Of a stretch of 64,000 bases of DNA, positions 50,866 through 59,904 are shown in pieces. The notes below the pieces were generated by a model. It saw only the letters and a program-made list of their open reading frames with translations, ran no database searches and was not told where the DNA came from. The position numbers and the translations under genes were made by a program. This stretch comes from Paraburkholderia translucens. GTDB taxonomy: Bacteria > Pseudomonadota > Gammaproteobacteria > Burkholderiales > Burkholderiaceae. How positions within the stretch are numbered: position 1 is the stretch's first letter; each line of letters starts with the position of its first letter. The stretch lies in the NCBI RefSeq assembly GCF_020881035.1, contig NZ_JAJITC010000010.1, positions 62,001 to 126,000 of the forward strand, read 5' to 3'.

Positions 50866-51324
50866 ATGAAAGCTAAGCCGATAACGTTGGACAGGCTCGA
50901 CTGGCGGATCGTGGAGGCGCTTCAGTCCAATGCGCGCGTCACTAACACGGAACTCGGAAAGCAGATCGGGCTTTCACAGCCGGCTGTCACGGCCCGCATC
51001 AGGCGGCTCGAGGAGCTTGGCGTCATCGAGGGCTACGCGGCTCGAATCAATCCCGGCCTCGTCGGGCGAGGCATCGCCGCGATCGTGCGAATCCGTACCA
51101 CGCACGCCGAGATCAAGCGTTGCCTGAGTGCCTTCGAAGCGATGCCCGAGATCGTCGAGGCGTACCGGATCACCGGTGACGACTGCTTCCTGGTTCGGAT
51201 GGTGGTTGGAGAGATGGCCCAGCTCGAAACCGCAATAGACGCGCTCGCCCGATTCGGGCCCGTGACAACTTCTGTCGTGCTGGCGAGCTATCCGCCGAAG
51301 ACGATCCGCGGACCACGGGTTTGA
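50866..51324 (+). CDS. Lrp/AsnC-family transcriptional regulator
   Basis: A 152-residue regulator with an N-terminal helix-turn-helix ('LDRLDWRIVEALQSNARVTNTELG', 'IGLSQPAVTARIRRLEELGVI') and a C-terminal RAM domain ('ITGDDCFLVRMVVGEMAQLE'). The length is typical (about 150-165). A purine-rich GAGGGTG lies about 12 bases before the ATG. It is divergent from the small hydrolase gene. The effector, probably an amino acid, is unknown. Confidence 0.92.
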   Translation: MKAKPITLDRLDWRIVEALQSNARVTNTELGKQIGLSQPAVTARIRRLEELGVIEGYAARINPGLVGRGIAAIVRIRTTHAEIKRCLSAFEAMPEIVEAYRITGDDCFLVRMVVGEMAQLETAIDALARFGPVTTSVVLASYPPKTIRGPRV

Positions 51325-51560
51325 CGGTGGCGGCTTTGTAGAAAAATCTCGACTGGACGTGGTTGCCGACGCTGAATGCGGCGCCACCGGCGCGCCGTGC
51401 GTGAACCGGCGACGACCTTGATCCATATCAGAACGGCTCCCCGCCGCACGGGTAATCTTCACCCGTTGCCTGTCGATCGGCGCGCGCGAGTCCTCCCGCG
51501 ATACAGCCGCGGCGGCCGCACGCGCGGCCCCTGGCCCATCTCGCAGTGGAGGACGCAGTC

Positions 51561-53897
51561 ATGGACGCAGCCACGCAATTCGCACGCAGTCAGGAAATCG
51601 CCGGAAACATCGCGTACGTATGGGGAAGGCGCATTCGCAATGCGCACAAGCAGTACGAAAAACGCGTCGGCAAAGCCGTAAACGACGCCACCGGCATCGA
51701 GCCGGGAGCGACCTCGCAGCCGGTGGCGCGGCTCGACCCGTTGAGCGCATGGCACTACGCGGTCGACGTCGCGCAGCGCTCGCTGCTGTTCTGGGACACG
51801 ATGCGCGAGCGCGGCACGCAATACGTCGAAAACGCGTCGCAGGGGCTCAAACCGGTGCTCCACTTCGAGTACGAGGTGGTGCTCGATGGCAGGCATTTCG
51901 CGCGCCCGGTGAACTATGCGCTGCTGCGCATCCGGCCGCCCGAAGGCGTGAGCGTCGACGCAATGAAGCGGCCTTACCTGATCATCGACCCGCGCGCGGG
52001 CCACGGTCCCGGCATCGGTGGCTTCCGCGACGATTCGCAGGTCGGCGTTGCGCTGCGCGCGGGCCATCCGGTGTATTTCGTCGTGTTCTTCCAGAACCCG
52101 GAACCGGGCCAGACGCTGCTCGACGTATGCGCGGCCGAACAGCAGTTCGTCAAGAAGGTCCGCTCGCTCCATCCGGACAGCGCGAAGCCGGCGATCATCG
52201 GCAATTGCCAGGGCGGCTGGGCCGCGATGATGCTCGCGAGTTCGTCGGCGGAAGACACCGGCCCGATCGTGATCAACGGCGCGCCGATGTCGTACTGGAG
52301 CGGCTCGTGGAGCGAAGGCGCGGGGGACAATCCGATGCGCTACGCGGGCGGGCTGCTCGGCGGCACGTGGCTCGCCTCGTTTTCATCCGACCTCGGCAAC
52401 GGCAGGTTCGACGGCGCCTTTCTGGTGCAGAACTTCGAGTACCTGAACCCGGCCAATACGTTGTGGGACACGTACTATCGCGTGTACGACAACATCGATA
52501 CCGAGCCGCCGCGCTTTCTCGAGTTCGAGCGCTGGTGGGGCGGCTACTATCTGATGAACCGCGAGGAGATCGAGTGGATCACGCGCAATCTGTTCATCGG
52601 TAACAAGCTGTGGTCGGGCGCGGTGCGCGGTGTGGCCGGCAAGGCGTTCGACCTGCGCGACATCCGCTCGCCGATCGTGCTGTTCGCCTCGATGGGCGAC
52701 AACATCACGCCGCCGCAGCAGGCGTTCAACTGGGTGGCCGACCTGTACGGCAGCACCGAGGAGATCAAGGCGCGCGGTCAGGTGATCGTCGGACTGATGG
52801 ACCAGGAGTCCGGACACCTGGGCGTGTTCGTGTCGGGCAAGGTCGCGAAGAAGCAGCACGCGCAAATCGTCAACGTGCTCGAAACGATCGAGACGCTTGC
52901 GCCGGGTCTCTACGCGATGTTGATCGACGAGATCAAGGACGCGCACGGCAACGCCGGCTACGACGTCACGTTCGTCGAACATCGTCTCGAAGACATCGCG
53001 CGACATTTCAACCGGTTCAAGCGAGAAGACGAGAAACCGTTCGAGGCGGTCGCCGAGCTGTCCGAATTCAATCAGCGCGCGTATGAGCTGTTCGTGCAGC
53101 CATGGGTGCAATGGATGTCGAACGAAGCGACGGCGCGCTGGCTGCGGGAGATGCATCCGTTGCGCTCGCAGCGCTGGGCGTTTTCGGACCTGAATCCGTG
53201 GTTGGGGTGGCTGCGCCCGGCAGCCGACGCGGTCAGGGCGAATCGGCAGCATGCGGCGGACATCGAGCCGTGGCGCCGGCTCGAACATTGCGGCTCGGAA
53301 CTCATCAGCGCGTCGCTCGACTACTATCGGGCGATGCGCGACGCCGGGGCCGAGTCGCTCTTCTTCAGCGTCTACACGAACCCGTTCCTGCTGCAATTCG
53401 CCGAGCGGTATCGCGATCGTGAAGCGGCCGCCGCCACCGCGACCGATCCCCGCGAATTGCCGTTCGTGAAGGAGGCGCTCGCGTCGATCGAGGAGGGCGG
53501 CTACGACGAAGCGCTCGCGCGCGCGGCCTTCCTGCTCGCGCGCAGCGGCGAGCCGTTGCCGCTGGCACGGCTCGCGACGCAGAAAGAATTGATGGAAGCG
53601 TACGCCGAGTATCTGCCGAAACTGCCGCTCGACCAGTGGCGGCGCATTCGCGGCGAACAGGAACTGATCGCGACTTACGAGCCGCAGCAGGCGATCGCGA
53701 CGCTGCCGACATTGCTCAGTACACCTGCGGACCGCACCCGCCTGCTGACGTTGCTCGACCGGCTGCTAGCCGACGCGCGCGTGCAAAGTCTGGCGCCGAG
53801 CGCGCAGCAATGGGACGCGTTGCAGCGCATTCGCGCGGTGCTCGGCGCGCCGCCGGCCGCGCGGCCGGTGGCGGTGCTCGAACATGCGCGGCCGTGA
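51561..53897 (+). CDS. DUF3141 protein, PHA-synthase-like alpha/beta hydrolase
   Basis: A 778-residue cytoplasmic protein. The hydrolase core has 'YLIIDPRAGHGPGIGGFRDD', nucleophile Cys216 in 'IGNCQGGW' (the G-x-C-x-G-G box of PHA synthases), acid Asp in 'MGDNITPPQQ' and His in 'QESGHLGVFVSG'. 'PVINGAPMSYWSG'-like 'VINGAPMSYWSG' is also typical. The C-terminal 350 residues are helical and belong only to the DUF3141 family. The ATG at 51561 has GGAGGA upstream; the GTG at 51546 is less likely. In many bacteria the gene lies near phosphate acetyltransferase or polymer genes; here it stands alone. Reaction not known. Confidence 0.88.
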   Translation: MDAATQFARSQEIAGNIAYVWGRRIRNAHKQYEKRVGKAVNDATGIEPGATSQPVARLDPLSAWHYAVDVAQRSLLFWDTMRERGTQYVENASQGLKPVLHFEYEVVLDGRHFARPVNYALLRIRPPEGVSVDAMKRPYLIIDPRAGHGPGIGGFRDDSQVGVALRAGHPVYFVVFFQNPEPGQTLLDVCAAEQQFVKKVRSLHPDSAKPAIIGNCQGGWAAMMLASSSAEDTGPIVINGAPMSYWSGSWSEGAGDNPMRYAGGLLGGTWLASFSSDLGNGRFDGAFLVQNFEYLNPANTLWDTYYRVYDNIDTEPPRFLEFERWWGGYYLMNREEIEWITRNLFIGNKLWSGAVRGVAGKAFDLRDIRSPIVLFASMGDNITPPQQAFNWVADLYGSTEEIKARGQVIVGLMDQESGHLGVFVSGKVAKKQHAQIVNVLETIETLAPGLYAMLIDEIKDAHGNAGYDVTFVEHRLEDIARHFNRFKREDEKPFEAVAELSEFNQRAYELFVQPWVQWMSNEATARWLREMHPLRSQRWAFSDLNPWLGWLRPAADAVRANRQHAADIEPWRRLEHCGSELISASLDYYRAMRDAGAESLFFSVYTNPFLLQFAERYRDREAAAATATDPRELPFVKEALASIEEGGYDEALARAAFLLARSGEPLPLARLATQKELMEAYAEYLPKLPLDQWRRIRGEQELIATYEPQQAIATLPTLLSTPADRTRLLTLLDRLLADARVQSLAPSAQQWDALQRIRAVLGAPPAARPVAVLEHARP

Positions 53898-54126
53898 GCG
53901 CGCACGCGCCGTGCGCGTCCGCTGATCTGCGTCAAGGTCTCTCGCGGCAGGCCCGCTAACTTTGATTGCATCTGGCGGATGAACCACGCTTCGAGCGCTT
54001 GCCCCGAAGGCCGGCATGGCCACCTCGCGAGGCTACGCAGCGGGCGCGTCCGCACGACGTAAAGCGGATGGCTGCGGGACTCGCGCGCCGCGGCTTATCC
54101 GCTCAACCTTGCCGGATCCTCGTGCG

Positions 54127-55656
54127 ATGTTTCCGTCACCCACACCTTGCCGCACGACGCGGCGGCTGCCTCGCCGTGATCGGCTTGCGGGCCGCCGCGC
54201 GGCGGCCACGCTGAGCACGTCGCTCGCGCTCGCGCTGGCCGCTTGCGCGACGCCGGTGATGCAGCCCTCGGTCGACGTGCCGGGCCGGTTCGCGGCCGCT
54301 TCGGCATCGGTGGAAGAGCCCGAGGCCGCCTGGTGGGACAGTTACGGCGACCCGGTGCTGTCGGACCTCGAACGTCGCGCGGCGCACCAGAACCGCGATG
54401 TCCAGATCGCGGCGGAACGCGTGCGAGCCGCGCGCGCCGGAGAAACGATCAGCCGCTCGTGGCTGCTGCCGACCGTGGTCATCGGCGCCAACGGCTTCAA
54501 TCACACGACGACCTACGATACCGCGCTGAAGAACTTCGTCCCCGAAGCGGCGAATACACGCGCGGGACAGGTCGGTATCGGCGCGTCATGGGAAGTCGAC
54601 CTGTTCGGCCGGCTGCGCGCGGGGGCGAAGGCGTCCGCAGCCGATGCGCTCGCAGTCGAACACAGCGCGCGCGGCGTGCGTCTTCTGGTGCTGACCGACG
54701 TCGCGACCAACTACTTCACGCTGGTCGGCGCGTTGCGCCAGCTCGACACCGTGCGCGCGATTGCCGCTGCGCAGGACGAGACGCTGCGTCTCGTGCGCGC
54801 GCGCGAACGCGTCGGTCTCGCGACGCCGTTCGACGTCGAGCGTGCGCAAACCGAGGCGTCAAGGACGCACGCGGCGATCCCGCCGCTCGAGACGCTGGCA
54901 GAGGTCTCGCGTCATCGCATCGCGGTGCTGATCGGAGACCAGGCTTTCGATGCCGGCAGTATCGTGCCATCGGGCGTCGAGGCCGTCGTTCCGCCCGCAC
55001 ATCCGGGGCAACCGGCCGAGCTGTTGCAGCGCAGGCCGGATCTGCTCGCCGCCGCCGCGCAGCTCGACGCGGCCAACGCGCGCAGACAACAGGCGATGGC
55101 GGAATGGTTTCCGCGGCTGATCCTCGGCGCGGTGTTCGGCCGCGAATCGATCGACCTGAACGGCGTTGCGCTGGGTCCGGCGACCTTCAGCAATGTGGCC
55201 GGCCTGATCGCCATGCCGATCTTCAATGCGGGCCGCACCCGTGCGATCAACGAGATCGCCGCGAGCGGTCAGCGCGAAGCGGTGCTTCACTACGAGGACG
55301 CGATCGTGCGAGCGCTCGAAGACGTCGAGAACGCGCTCGTCGCGCTCGGCGACGAACGCCAGCGGACGCAACTGCTGCATGACGCATCCGGTACGGCCGA
55401 AGCGGCGCTCGGCCGCGCGCAATCGCTTTACGACCGTGGCCAGATCGATCTGCTGCCGCTGCTCGATGCGCAGCGCACCCGCCTCGCCGTGCGCGCGCTC
55501 GCCAATGACAGCAGTACGCAATTGCTGCTCGACAGCGTCCAGCTCTACAAGGCGCTCGGCGGCGGCTGGCAGGTGTTCGAGACCGCCGCCGCGCCTGACG
55601 GCGCGTCGGCTTCGGGCACCTCATCGAACCTGAATCCGGCTGGGGGACCATCGTGA
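54127..55656 (+). CDS. RND efflux outer-membrane channel lipoprotein (NodT/OprM family)
   Basis: A 509-residue TolC-like protein from Met at 54127; the upstream frame is open to 54016 and the start has no strong ribosome site. The signal ends in a lipobox 'LALAACATPVMQPSVDVPG'. Two outer-membrane-efflux repeats follow: 'WWDSYGDPVLSDLERRAAHQ' and 'GASWEVDLFGRLRAGAKASAAD' in the first, 'LLQRRPDLLAAAAQLDAANA' and 'DRGQIDLLPLLDAQRT' in the second. First gene of the tripartite pump; its stop overlaps the adaptor's GTG start by four bases. Confidence 0.9.
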   Translation: MFPSPTPCRTTRRLPRRDRLAGRRAAATLSTSLALALAACATPVMQPSVDVPGRFAAASASVEEPEAAWWDSYGDPVLSDLERRAAHQNRDVQIAAERVRAARAGETISRSWLLPTVVIGANGFNHTTTYDTALKNFVPEAANTRAGQVGIGASWEVDLFGRLRAGAKASAADALAVEHSARGVRLLVLTDVATNYFTLVGALRQLDTVRAIAAAQDETLRLVRARERVGLATPFDVERAQTEASRTHAAIPPLETLAEVSRHRIAVLIGDQAFDAGSIVPSGVEAVVPPAHPGQPAELLQRRPDLLAAAAQLDAANARRQQAMAEWFPRLILGAVFGRESIDLNGVALGPATFSNVAGLIAMPIFNAGRTRAINEIAASGQREAVLHYEDAIVRALEDVENALVALGDERQRTQLLHDASGTAEAALGRAQSLYDRGQIDLLPLLDAQRTRLAVRALANDSSTQLLLDSVQLYKALGGGWQVFETAAAPDGASASGTSSNLNPAGGPS

Positions 55657-56765
55657 ACACCTGTTTGCGCGCAATGCTCGCGCTCGCGCCGAGCGCCGCG
55701 CTGCTGCTCGGCTGCGGATCAAAACCCGCCCCTGAGGCGCTTCGAGCGGTCCGCACGGCCGAGATCCATTACGACCAAAGCGCGGTGACGGACCGTTACG
55801 TCGGCACCGTGCAGTCGCGCCATGAGGTCAACGAGGCTTTCCGGGTCAGCGGCAAGGTCGTCAAGCGCAGGGTCGACGTCGGCCAGAAGGTGCGCGGCGG
55901 CGATGTGCTGGCGGTGCTCGACGACACCGACTATCAGCTCGCCGAGCAGGCGGCGCGGCAACAACTGACCGCGGCGATATCACAGGCGAGGCTCGCGCAA
56001 TCCGACCGGCAGCGGCTCAATGCGCTCAAAGCCGACGGGTCCGTCAGCGTGTCCGACGACGACAAGGCGCAGACCGGTGCCCAGACGGCCTCAGCGACGG
56101 CTGAAGCAGAGCGCAACCAGCTCGAGCTCGCGCGCAACCGGTTGAAATACACCGTGCTGCGCGCATCCCAAAGCGGCGTCGTCACGAGCGTGCGCCTCGA
56201 GGTCGGAGAGGTCGTCGCGGAGGGTCAGCCGGTGGTATCGATCGCCAACGAAGGCGAGCCCGAGATCGTGGCCGACCTGCCCGAAGACAGTCTCGCCACG
56301 TTCAGGAACGCACGCTACGAGGCGTGGCTCGCGAGCGCGCCCGACCAAAGGTTCGAAGTGGTGTTGCGCGAACTGTCGCCGCAGGCCGCCGCCCAGACCC
56401 GAACCTATCGCGCCCGCCTGAAACCCTCCACACCCCGGCCGCTGCCGCTCGGCGCGACCGCCACGCTGCTGGTCGAACGGTCGGCCGAAGAAGCGCCGGC
56501 AGCCGTGATCCCCGCGTCGGCGCTCACGCAGTCCAACGGCCAGCCTGCCGTCTGGGCGGTGCGCCGCGAGGGCTCCGGGGCGGTGGGCACCGTCGATCTG
56601 GTCCGCGTCTCGGTACACGGTTATCGCAACGACGAAGTGCTCGTATCGGGACCGCAGGCTGGGGTATTAGTCGTCACCGCGGGCGTGCAGAAGATGGCGC
56701 CCGGCATGAAGGTCGCGCTGACCGGCGCAGCGGCCGGCGAGCAAACCGGGCGAGCCGTCGAATGA
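55653..56765 (+). CDS. RND efflux periplasmic adaptor (membrane fusion lipoprotein)
   Basis: A 370-residue adaptor starting at GTG 55653. A signal with lipobox 'AALLLGCGSKP' anchors it to the inner membrane. The lipoyl-hairpin-barrel layout is visible: 'VSGKVVKRRVDVGQKVRGGD', a coiled hairpin from about 90 to 150, 'LRASQSGVVTSVRLEVGEVV' and 'TATLLVERSAEEAPAAVIPA'. The hairpin is short, as in adaptors of the VexF/MexH-like group. Start and stop overlap both neighbours by four bases. Confidence 0.91.
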   Translation: MNTCLRAMLALAPSAALLLGCGSKPAPEALRAVRTAEIHYDQSAVTDRYVGTVQSRHEVNEAFRVSGKVVKRRVDVGQKVRGGDVLAVLDDTDYQLAEQAARQQLTAAISQARLAQSDRQRLNALKADGSVSVSDDDKAQTGAQTASATAEAERNQLELARNRLKYTVLRASQSGVVTSVRLEVGEVVAEGQPVVSIANEGEPEIVADLPEDSLATFRNARYEAWLASAPDQRFEVVLRELSPQAAAQTRTYRARLKPSTPRPLPLGATATLLVERSAEEAPAAVIPASALTQSNGQPAVWAVRREGSGAVGTVDLVRVSVHGYRNDEVLVSGPQAGVLVVTAGVQKMAPGMKVALTGAAAGEQTGRAVE

Positions 56766-59700
56766 AGCCGTTCAATCTGACCCAATGGGCGTTGAACCAC
56801 CGCGCAATCGTGCTGTTCCTGATTCTGGTGATCGGCATCGGCGGTTCGCTCAGCTTCGTAAAGCTCGGCCAGCTCGAGGACCCGAACTTCTCGGTGCCGT
56901 CGATGACCGCGCTCGTGATCTGGCCCGGCGCGACCGCGCAACAGATGCAGGACGAGGTGCTCAACCGCATGGAGAAGAAGTTCGAGCAGCTCGATCACTT
57001 CGAGAAGGTCGTCACGTATGCGCGGCAAGGCTACGGCGGGATGACGATCACGGTGAAGGGCGGCACGTCTCACGCGGACCAGCGCGAGGCGTGGTACCAG
57101 GCGCGCAAGAAGTTCGCCGACATCAAGCTCGAGCTGCCGGACGGTGTGGTCGGGCCGTTGTTCAACGACGAATACGGCGACGTGACCGGGCTGCTCTATG
57201 CGGTCAAGGGAGACGGCGTGAGCCAGTGGGAGCTGTCCGACGTGTCGGAAAACATCAAGCGGCAACTGCTCAAGGTGCCGATGGTGAAAAAGATCGACAT
57301 CTACGGCAAGCAGGACAAGAAGGTCTACGTCGAATTTTCGAACGAGCGTCTGGCCGCGCTCGGGATCACGCCTTTGCAGATCGCCGAAAGCGTGAAGAGC
57401 CAGAACAGCGTGCTGCCCAGCGGACAGATCGACACCCACGGCGATCGTGTGCTCGTGCGGGTGAGCGGCCAGTTCAACAGCCTCGACGATATCCGCAACG
57501 TGCCGGTCGCGGCCGGCGGGCGCTTGCTCAAGCTCGGCGACTTCACCACGATCACACGCGGCTACGAGGACCCGCCGCTCTATACGGTGCGCCACAACGG
57601 CCAGCAGGTGCTGATGCTCGGCATCACGATGACCGACGACGGCAACATCGTCGAGCTCGGCAAGGCGATCGATCAGGCGGTCGCCAAGGTGCAGATCGAA
57701 CTGCCCTACGGCATCGAACTGGAGCGCGTGGCCGATCAGCCGACCGTCGTCAGCGAATCGATCTGGGAGTTCGAGCGCTCGCTGCTCGAAGCGCTGAGCA
57801 TCGTGCTCGCGGTCTGCCTGATCAGTCTCTGCTGGCGCACCGGCATCGTGGTCGGGATCTCGGTGCCGATCGTGCTCGGCGTCGTCGCGCTGGTGATGCG
57901 AACCATGGGCTGGAATCTCGAGCGCGTGTCGCTCGGATCGTTGATCATCGCGCTCGGGTTGCTCGTCGATGACGGCATCATCGCGGTCGAGATGATGATC
58001 GTGAAGATGGAAGAAGGGTGGGACCGTGTGCAGGCGGCTGCCTACTCGTACACGTCGACCGCGATGCCGCGGCTCGCCGGCGCGCTGATCACCGCCGCCG
58101 CGTTCATGCCGATCGGTTTCTCGCAGTCGACCACCGGCGAGTACGCGGGCGGCATCTTCTGGATCGTCGGCACCGCGGTGCTGTTCTCGTGGATCGTCTC
58201 GGGGCTGATCACGCCGTACCTGGCCGTCAAGCTGCTGCCGAAGGACATCGGCAAGCAGCACCACGGCGGCGACCCGTACGACACGCCTTTTTACCGCAAG
58301 CTGCGAAAGTGGATCGACCTGGCTCTCGTGCGGCGCTGGTGGGTGATCGCCGCGACGGTCGCCGCACTCGCCGCCGCGATCGCCGGGAGCCGACTCGTGC
58401 CGCAGCAGTTCTTCCCGAGCAGCGCGCGCCCTGAACTGGTCGTCGAGTTGCGGATGAAGGAGGGCGCATCGTTCGCCGCGACCACCGAGCAGGTGAAGCG
58501 GATGGAGGCGCTGCTCAAACAGGACGCGGATGTGCGATTCTTCACGGCCTACACCGGAGCGGGTCAGCCGCGCTTCTACCTTGCCCTCAATCCCGAACTG
58601 CCGAATCCGGGCTACGCGGTGTTCGTCGTGATGACGAAGGACACGAACGCACGCGAGCGCGTGCGCTCGCGCCTGATGCAAAACGCCAACGAAGCGTTCC
58701 CGCAAGTGTGGGTGCGCGTCACCCGGCTCGAACTCGGGCCGCCGGTCGGCTTTCCGGTGCAGTTCCGCGTGGTCGGCTCGGACAAGCAGAAGGTGCGCGA
58801 GATTGCCCGCGAGGTCGAACGGGTGGTCGCGTCGAGCCCCAAGGTGCGCGACGTCCAGTTGGACTGGAACGACCCGGTCCGTACGCTGAAGGTCGACCTC
58901 GACCAGGACAAGGCGCGCGCGCTCGGGCTCGCGCCGGCCGACGTCGCCTTCGTGACGCAGACCTTCACCAACGGCGCCACGCTGTCCCATTTGCGCGAGC
59001 AGGAGGAACTGATCGAAATAGTCGCCCGCGCGGTGCCGTCCGAACGGCTCGATCTCGGTGCGCTGAAAGACGTGAACCTTTATACCCGTGCGGGCACCGT
59101 GGTCCCACTATCGCAGGTCGCGCGTGTGCGCTATGAAGTGGAAGAGCCGGTGCTGTGGCGCCGCAACCGCGATCTGGCGATTACCGTGCGCGCGGACGTC
59201 AAGGATGGCGAGCAGGGCGTATCGGTGACCCAGGAGATCCGGCCGGGGCTGCGGGACATCGAGGCGAAACTGCCGTTCGGCTACCGCATCGACGTCGGCG
59301 GCGCGGTGGAAGAAAGCGACAAAGCCAATCGCGCGCTGGTGGCGGTTTTTCCGGTGATGCTGGTCACCATCCTGACGATCCTGATGCTGCAACTGCAAAG
59401 CTTTTCACGCATGACGATGGTGTTCCTCACCGCGCCGTTGGGGCTGATCGGCGTCGTCGCCGCTCTGCTGATTTTCCACGCGCCGCTCGGCTTCGTCGCC
59501 ATTCTCGGCGTGACGGCGTTGAGCGGCATGATCATGCGCAACTCTGTGATTCTCGTCGACCAGGTGCAAACCGAAATCGCGCAAGGGCGCGATACGTGGA
59601 ACGCGGTCGTCGATGCGGCCGTGCACCGCGCGCGCCCGGTCGCACTCACCGCCGCAGCGACGGTGCTCGCGATGATTCCGCTGACCCGAAGCATTTTCTG

Positions 59701-59851
59701 GGCGCCGATGGCGATCGCGATCATGGGCGGCCTCACCGTCGCGACGTTGCTGACGATTTTCTTCATGCCCGCGCTCTACGCGGCATGGTTCAACGTCCGG
59801 CGGGCGACCACGGCGCAAGCCCAGAACCAATCGCCGGTCGATCAGTCGTGA
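56762..59851 (+). CDS. RND efflux transporter permease
   Basis: A 1029-residue AcrB-superfamily pump with twelve membrane helices and two large periplasmic loops. TM1 is 'AIVLFLILVIGIGGSLSFVK'; the proton-relay pair Asp-Asp is in TM4 'IIALGLLVDDGIIAVEMM'; motif 'GQLEDPNFSVPSMTALVIWPGA' (key part 'EDPNFSVPSM') is common to this hydrophobe-exporting subgroup, and 'GVTALSGMIMRNSVILVDQV' lies in TM11. It differs from the metal-exporting CzcA type. Start overlaps the adaptor stop. Substrates are unknown; no local regulator gene is present. Confidence 0.93.
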   Translation: MKPFNLTQWALNHRAIVLFLILVIGIGGSLSFVKLGQLEDPNFSVPSMTALVIWPGATAQQMQDEVLNRMEKKFEQLDHFEKVVTYARQGYGGMTITVKGGTSHADQREAWYQARKKFADIKLELPDGVVGPLFNDEYGDVTGLLYAVKGDGVSQWELSDVSENIKRQLLKVPMVKKIDIYGKQDKKVYVEFSNERLAALGITPLQIAESVKSQNSVLPSGQIDTHGDRVLVRVSGQFNSLDDIRNVPVAAGGRLLKLGDFTTITRGYEDPPLYTVRHNGQQVLMLGITMTDDGNIVELGKAIDQAVAKVQIELPYGIELERVADQPTVVSESIWEFERSLLEALSIVLAVCLISLCWRTGIVVGISVPIVLGVVALVMRTMGWNLERVSLGSLIIALGLLVDDGIIAVEMMIVKMEEGWDRVQAAAYSYTSTAMPRLAGALITAAAFMPIGFSQSTTGEYAGGIFWIVGTAVLFSWIVSGLITPYLAVKLLPKDIGKQHHGGDPYDTPFYRKLRKWIDLALVRRWWVIAATVAALAAAIAGSRLVPQQFFPSSARPELVVELRMKEGASFAATTEQVKRMEALLKQDADVRFFTAYTGAGQPRFYLALNPELPNPGYAVFVVMTKDTNARERVRSRLMQNANEAFPQVWVRVTRLELGPPVGFPVQFRVVGSDKQKVREIAREVERVVASSPKVRDVQLDWNDPVRTLKVDLDQDKARALGLAPADVAFVTQTFTNGATLSHLREQEELIEIVARAVPSERLDLGALKDVNLYTRAGTVVPLSQVARVRYEVEEPVLWRRNRDLAITVRADVKDGEQGVSVTQEIRPGLRDIEAKLPFGYRIDVGGAVEESDKANRALVAVFPVMLVTILTILMLQLQSFSRMTMVFLTAPLGLIGVVAALLIFHAPLGFVAILGVTALSGMIMRNSVILVDQVQTEIAQGRDTWNAVVDAAVHRARPVALTAAATVLAMIPLTRSIFWAPMAIAIMGGLTVATLLTIFFMPALYAAWFNVRRATTAQAQNQSPVDQS

Positions 59852-59904
59852 GCTGCGAGGGCCTGCAAACCGGCGCGGCTAGTGTGCCGCAGTTCGCGCG
59901 GCCC

